This document shows, one piece after another, positions 7,044-10,257 of a stretch of DNA of 10,257 nucleotides. Numbering within the stretch: the stretch's first letter is position 1; each line of letters begins with the position of its first letter. The notes beneath the pieces were generated by a model. It worked only from the letters and a program-made list of their open reading frames with translations. It made no database searches and was not told the origin of the DNA. This DNA is from an uncultured Halieaceae bacterium (GTDB lineage: Bacteria; Pseudomonadota; Gammaproteobacteria; Pseudomonadales; Halieaceae), in NCBI GenBank assembly GCA_938045215.1, contig CALINF010000220.1, forward strand, positions 1 through 10,257, in the 5' to 3' direction. The translations under genes were made by a program, and so were the position numbers.

Positions 7044-8849
7044 ATTTCGGGGGTCTTGCAAACTGCCAACCAGCTCGGCGGCGCGACTCAGTGGTTCCAG
7101 CATGCGCGACACCACCTGCAGTTCTGCGTTTTGTTCAATAAGGCCCAGACTACCGAAAGAGTCGTTCAACTGCTGCAGTAGTAAGTCACGTGGCGATAAC
7201 GGCATCTGTTTGAAGTCGACAGAATAGGTCGACAGGCCTGCCAATTGCGCCGCCGCTTCCACCGCGTCGTCCAGTCCCCCTAGTGCGTCTACCAGCCCAT
7301 TTTCGAGCGCATCCTCGGCGCTCCAGACGCGCCCCTGCGCAATTGCGTCCACTTGCTCAAACGTCATGCTGCGACCGTTAGCCACGATGTCTACAAAACT
7401 ACGGTAGGTATGATCGACCGCGGCGCGAAATGAGGTTGCCAGATCAGGATCGAGTGCTCTGTCGACGCGCAGAGTGCCCGCCAGCGGCGTGGTGCCCACA
7501 CCGTCTGTACCAATGCCTGCCTTATCCAGCAATCGCTCAAATGTAGGGAAGGCAGCAAACACCCCAATGCTGCCCGTGATGGTTGTGGGTGTGGCCCAAA
7601 TCTGATCGGCATCGGCAGCTATATAGTAGCCCCCCGATGCAGCGACGCTACCCATCGATACGACCACCGGCAGACCCTGCGACTTCGCATCCAGAACCGA
7701 CTGACGTATGACTTCAGAGGCAAAGACACTGCCACCGCCACTATCGATGCGCAGAACGATGGCCTGCACACCCGGCTGCTGCGCTGTTTCACGAATGAGG
7801 GCAGACAGACTGTCACCGCCAATCTCACCGGGCGGTTGATCGCCAGGGAGAATGTTCCCTTTGGCGGTGACAACCGCAACCGTCGCACCCGTGGCAGGCA
7901 TCTCAAACGGGCGTTTGAATTGTAGATATTCGTCGAACATTACTGCCTCGTACAGGCCCTCGTGATCGCGCGCGCCTACCTGCTCTATCAGGTAGTCATT
8001 TGCCTCTCCCCGGGTCATGAGGTGATCGACCAGGCCGGCCTGTAACGCCAATTCGGCGCTATCACCGCCTGCGCTGGTCAGAGCGGCTGCATAACGCTCG
8101 ACAAATTGATCAACCGCTCCCGGCTCAAGCCCGCGCTCCTGCTCCACAGCCGCCGTAAAGGTAGACCAGAGTCCGCCCAGCCAGCGCTGCGTGATCTCGC
8201 GCTCCCCTTCAGACATATCATCACGCAGGAAAGGCTCGGCCATCGATTTGTGCTCGCCCGCCTTGAACACGTGCATGGTGACATAGGCCTTATCGAGTGC
8301 CGCGCGAAAATAGTTGCGATAGCTGGCAAACCCTTCCAGTGCAACCCCTCCCATAGGGTGCAGGATGACGGCATCGGCCTCGGCGGCAATCAGATACTGC
8401 TGCTGGGTGTAGTAATCACCATTTGCGATCACTGGTTTACCACTGGCCTTAAAGGTTTCTATTGCGGCGCCGATCTCCTGGCTCTTACTGATCCCTACCG
8501 CAACCAGGTAATCGAGTTCCAGCACCAGCGCCGATACCGACGTATCCTCTGCCGCCATTTCAATGGCATCTACCAGGTCACGCAATAACACTTCGCGCTC
8601 TGACGGTGAAGGCTCCGATAGCAACACACCGAGGGGCTCGACAAACGATTTTTGATCAACGATCTGACCTGCAGGATTAACCAGCAGCGCGTAACGTTCC
8701 GGCAGTGAAGCTGACGCACTGTCCTGATAAGCAAGGTAAACCACAGCGATGATCGCAAGAAACAGGAGATTCAATACGGCTACCCGGACAAAGGTCAGAC
8801 TGCGCCACAATCCGCTGATTAGCCGACCCAACACTGAAGAAATACTCAT
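7005..8849 (-). CDS. sppA: Signal peptide peptidase SppA, 67K type
   Basis: This 614-residue protein matches the long, duplicated SppA form (E. coli 618 residues), a membrane-anchored serine protease that degrades cleaved signal peptides at the periplasmic face. One membrane anchor lies at about 23-41 after a basic N-terminus. Two ClpP-like halves follow, about 55-310 and 322-545. The Ser/Lys dyad can be read directly: Lys201 in GEHKSMAEPF matches E. coli Lys209, and Ser405 in VAASGGYY matches E. coli Ser409. The LRIDSGGGSVFASE segment (366-379) is the usual oxyanion-region motif, and TGSIGVF (425-431) is also conserved. GGAG lies 5 bases before the ATG. It follows the DUF2069 gene by 14 bases and is the last gene of the arsC-wrbA-DUF2069 set. 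The protein ends with a CxxC pair (Cys607, Cys610) encoded near and inside the antisense overlap with the permease gene. Confidence 0.95.
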   Translation of the reverse strand: MSISSVLGRLISGLWRSLTFVRVAVLNLLFLAIIAVVYLAYQDSASASLPERYALLVNPAGQIVDQKSFVEPLGVLLSEPSPSEREVLLRDLVDAIEMAAEDTSVSALVLELDYLVAVGISKSQEIGAAIETFKASGKPVIANGDYYTQQQYLIAAEADAVILHPMGGVALEGFASYRNYFRAALDKAYVTMHVFKAGEHKSMAEPFLRDDMSEGEREITQRWLGGLWSTFTAAVEQERGLEPGAVDQFVERYAAALTSAGGDSAELALQAGLVDHLMTRGEANDYLIEQVGARDHEGLYEAVMFDEYLQFKRPFEMPATGATVAVVTAKGNILPGDQPPGEIGGDSLSALIRETAQQPGVQAIVLRIDSGGGSVFASEVIRQSVLDAKSQGLPVVVSMGSVAASGGYYIAADADQIWATPTTITGSIGVFAAFPTFERLLDKAGIGTDGVGTTPLAGTLRVDRALDPDLATSFRAAVDHTYRSFVDIVANGRSMTFEQVDAIAQGRVWSAEDALENGLVDALGGLDDAVEAAAQLAGLSTYSVDFKQMPLSPRDLLLQQLNDSFGSLGLIEQNAELQVVSRMLEPLSRAAELVGSLQDPRNLYVRCISCEVVR

Positions 8850-8863
8850 AATCGCTCCGAAAC

Positions 8864-9241
8864 TCAGGACTGTATGACTGTGCCAGCGCGCAGTTGTGGG
8901 CCACGTTTGCGCACGTACAACATTGCCGATAAGAAGAGGCCGACAACCGCGACCAGACTTCCGATTGCAACGGGGTTACCCGGTTCTGCAAAAATACGCT
9001 CTACTGCGACAATAAAGTACATAAGACAGACAAAACACAGCCAGATAAAACTGGTCATGCTGTCTTTGAGCATGGCAGGCACAAACATCATCAGGGGTAA
9101 CATTCTAAGCCCCAGGATGACATACCAGGGCATAGCCCGCACCAGGCCATCGTAGGCCTGCAGAAACAGCAAAAGGCCCAGGCACAACCACAGCAGCAGC
9201 CAGCACCATTTGGACAGTCCGCTGCGAGGCACCGCCGTCAT
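8864..9241 (-). CDS. DUF2069 small integral membrane protein
   Basis: The 125-residue product is strongly hydrophobic, with four predicted membrane helices at about 12-28, 40-57, 64-81 and 93-110 and a basic end (YVRKRG). The pattern of LRMLPLMMFVP followed by SFIWLCFVCLMYFI matches my memory of DUF2069, a membrane family of unknown function that commonly sits beside wrbA in Pseudomonas and related bacteria. I place the start at ATG 9241, whose codon overlaps the TGA of wrbA by 4 bases, instead of the upstream in-frame ATG at 9286, which would run 49 bases into wrbA and add a non-conserved 15-residue leader. The tight overlap with wrbA suggests coupled expression; a functional link to the quinone reductase is possible but unproven. 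No catalytic motif is visible. Confidence 0.82.
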   Translation of the reverse strand: MTAVPRSGLSKWCWLLLWLCLGLLLFLQAYDGLVRAMPWYVILGLRMLPLMMFVPAMLKDSMTSFIWLCFVCLMYFIVAVERIFAEPGNPVAIGSLVAVVGLFLSAMLYVRKRGPQLRAGTVIQS

Positions 9242-9831
9242 TGGGCAACCGCCAGAGACGCTATCCGCTGCCCGAGTGCCCGACATAGCGCCGCTTCTGT
9301 CTTACTCAGTGCTCTGCTGTTGTCATCGCCCGCCCAATGACTGGCGCCATAGGGGGTTCCGCCCGATTGCGTAGTCATCAAGCCCTCTTCGCTGTAAGGC
9401 AAACCCGCAATGATCATGCCGTGGTGTAGCAGGGGTAACATCATGCTCAGTAAGGTGCTTTCCTGACCGCCATGAAGACTGGACGTAGACGTGAACACAC
9501 AGGCCGGCTTATCGATCATGGCGCCACTGAGCCACAACGCAGAACTCTGGTCGACAAAATATTTCAGCGGTGCAGCCATATTGCCAAACCGAGTGGGACT
9601 ACCCAACGCCAGGCCAGCGCAGTCACGCAAGTCATCCATGTCACAGTAGAGCGGCCCATCATCAGGTACATCAGGCTCAGTGCACTCCACCACGGTGGAC
9701 ACCGCAGGTACGGTGCGCAAACGGGCCGACATACCGCTGACCAACTCGACACCTCGAGCCACCTGTCGAGCCATCTCTGCTGTTGCGCCCGCACGAGAAT
9801 AGTACAGAACAAGAATATAGGGCGCGGCCAT
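9238..9831 (-). CDS. wrbA: WrbA-type NAD(P)H:quinone oxidoreductase (flavoprotein)
   Basis: The 197-residue flavodoxin-fold protein has the length of E. coli WrbA (198). This family binds FMN, forms tetramers and reduces quinones by two electrons with NAD(P)H, avoiding semiquinone radicals; it is cytosolic. Matching segments are the FMN phosphate loop YYSRAGAT (10-17), SPTRFGNM (78-85, nearly identical to the E. coli segment TPTRFGNM), the FMN-contacting TSTSSLHGGQES (114-125), LLHHGMII (134-141) and GGTPYGA (157-163). I start it at ATG 9831, which shares one base with the arsC-like stop (TGATG) and begins directly with the flavodoxin fold. The longer frame from 9924 would add 31 residues that merely overlap the upstream gene. 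It lacks a good Shine-Dalgarno, so translation is likely coupled to the gene before it. Confidence 0.93.
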   Translation of the reverse strand: MAAPYILVLYYSRAGATAEMARQVARGVELVSGMSARLRTVPAVSTVVECTEPDVPDDGPLYCDMDDLRDCAGLALGSPTRFGNMAAPLKYFVDQSSALWLSGAMIDKPACVFTSTSSLHGGQESTLLSMMLPLLHHGMIIAGLPYSEEGLMTTQSGGTPYGASHWAGDDNSRALSKTEAALCRALGQRIASLAVAQ

Positions 9832-10181
9832 CAGGCGAGTAGGTCCAGTACATTCTCGGGGGGACGTCCCAGCACGGCTTTGGAACCGCACACGACGACA
9901 GGTCGTTCCATCAACCGTGGACACGCGGCCATCGCGGCTATGTAGTCCTCTGCAGTCGATTCTTCACTCAGCCCCTGCTGTTGGTACTCTGTCTCACCAC
10001 GTCGCACCAGATCTGCCGCCTCGATGCCGAGCTTAGAAAGCAAATCTCTTATCTGGGGCGCTGTAAGAGGCGTCTCGAGATATAACACGATTTCTGGCTC
10101 GACGCCGTTTTCTCGCAACAGGGCCAACGTGTTTCTCGACTTGGAGCAACGCGGATTGTGATAGATGGTGAACTGGTTCAT
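9831..10181 (-). CDS. ArsC/YfgD-family thioredoxin-fold reductase
   Basis: The 116-residue protein belongs to the glutaredoxin-linked ArsC family and has YfgD length (E. coli ArsC is 141). The N-terminus shows the active-site loop NPRCSKSR with Cys12. Arg60, Arg93 and Arg106 align with the E. coli ArsC arginines Arg60, Arg94 and Arg107 that bind the oxyanion, so the catalytic set looks intact. An extra Cys98 is present. Family members reduce arsenate with glutathione and glutaredoxin, but short YfgD-like ones outside ars operons have no well-proven role. No arsR, arsB or acr3 is in the window, so an arsenic-resistance function is doubtful. A clear AGGA lies 9 bases before the ATG. It is the first gene of the leftward operon and its stop overlaps the wrbA start by one base. 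Confidence 0.9.
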   Translation of the reverse strand: MNQFTIYHNPRCSKSRNTLALLRENGVEPEIVLYLETPLTAPQIRDLLSKLGIEAADLVRRGETEYQQQGLSEESTAEDYIAAMAACPRLMERPVVVCGSKAVLGRPPENVLDLLA

Positions 10182-10213
10182 GTGGACGTTTCCTGATCCG
10201 GTAAGCGCGGCAC

Positions 10214-10222
10214 ATTATAGCA
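10214..10222 (-). promoter_or_regulatory. Extended -10 promoter of the arsC-wrbA-DUF2069-sppA operon
   Basis: On the minus strand this reads TGCTATAAT, a perfect TATAAT with the extended TGn element, 32 bases upstream of the arsC-like start codon. The predicted transcription start is near 10207. No good -35 hexamer is found at 16-18 bases; the extended -10 may compensate. Confidence 0.6.
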
Positions 10223-10238
10223 AACAGCAGGGCATTGC

Positions 10239-10250
10239 CGGCGTACGCCG
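10239..10250. promoter_or_regulatory. Perfect 12-bp palindrome over the -35 position (possible operator)
   Basis: CGGCGTACGCCG is perfectly self-complementary and sits where the -35 region of the promoter at 10214-10222 would be. That is a usual place for a repressor or activator site. It is G/C-rich and short, and the window ends 7 bases later, so a second half-site or a divergent gene cannot be seen. Confidence 0.3.
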
Positions 10251-10257
10251 TACAATT

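Noticed and set aside
8106..8588. 160-codon + frame opposite sppA
   Set aside because: Antisense to the conserved catalytic-lysine half of SppA; no start signals or domain.
9242..9286. Longer DUF2069 start at 9286
   Set aside because: The extra 15 residues are read from wrbA coding sequence; ATG 9241 gives the 4-base ATGA overlap and starts just before the first helix.
9832..9924. Longer wrbA start at 9924
   Set aside because: It would add 31 residues overlapping the ArsC-like gene before the flavodoxin fold; ATG 9831 gives the family length and a TGATG junction.
9831..10181. Arsenic-resistance operon
   Set aside because: No arsR, arsB, acr3 or arsH is in view; the short YfgD-like form beside wrbA is better seen as a housekeeping relative.
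1..10257. Defence system, mobile element, CRISPR array or RNA gene
   Set aside because: No repeats with regular spacing, transposase, integrase, nuclease or toxin motifs, tRNA-like folds or rRNA stretches were found; every larger segment is covered by a known envelope or redox family.

Overview
This window looks like chromosomal DNA from a Gram-negative gammaproteobacterium. It encodes RND-type envelope efflux parts, an MscS channel, a 67K-type SppA protease, and the neighbourhood arsC-like/wrbA/DUF2069, which I remember from Pseudomonas and related gammaproteobacteria. Base composition and protein style would suit a marine group such as Halieaceae, but that is a guess. I see no tRNA, rRNA, CRISPR array, insertion sequence or phage gene, and coding density is very high. 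No gene-free stretch exceeds 300 bases.

Left part, + strand (1-7043). The window opens with the last codons of a probable upstream gene, whose stop codon overlaps the strong Shine-Dalgarno sequence of an RND/HlyD-type periplasmic adaptor (69-1382). After a 169-base gap comes an independent-looking mscS gene (1552-2367), closed by a good stem-loop terminator (2404-2440). A second adaptor (2503-3864) then overlaps by 4 bases with a full-length RND permease (3861-7043). Adaptor and permease should form two parts of a tripartite drug/solute:proton efflux pump. No outer-membrane TolC-type gene is present in the window.

Right part, - strand (7005-10181). Reading leftward from an extended -10 promoter near 10214-10222, the genes are an ArsC/YfgD-family thioredoxin-fold protein, a WrbA-type flavoprotein quinone reductase, a DUF2069 four-helix membrane protein and the SppA protease. 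They are joined by a 1-base overlap, a 4-base overlap and a 14-base gap, so they are very probably one operon. The common theme may be redox and membrane stress, but that is inference.

The two halves converge. The 3' end of sppA overlaps the 3' end of the RND permease gene by 39 bases, with no terminator between them. This is an ordinary core-type region overall. I found no convincing new system. The points most worth checking are the convergent overlap, the missing TM10 lysine in the permease, the structured leader before the second adaptor, and the palindrome over the arsC promoter.
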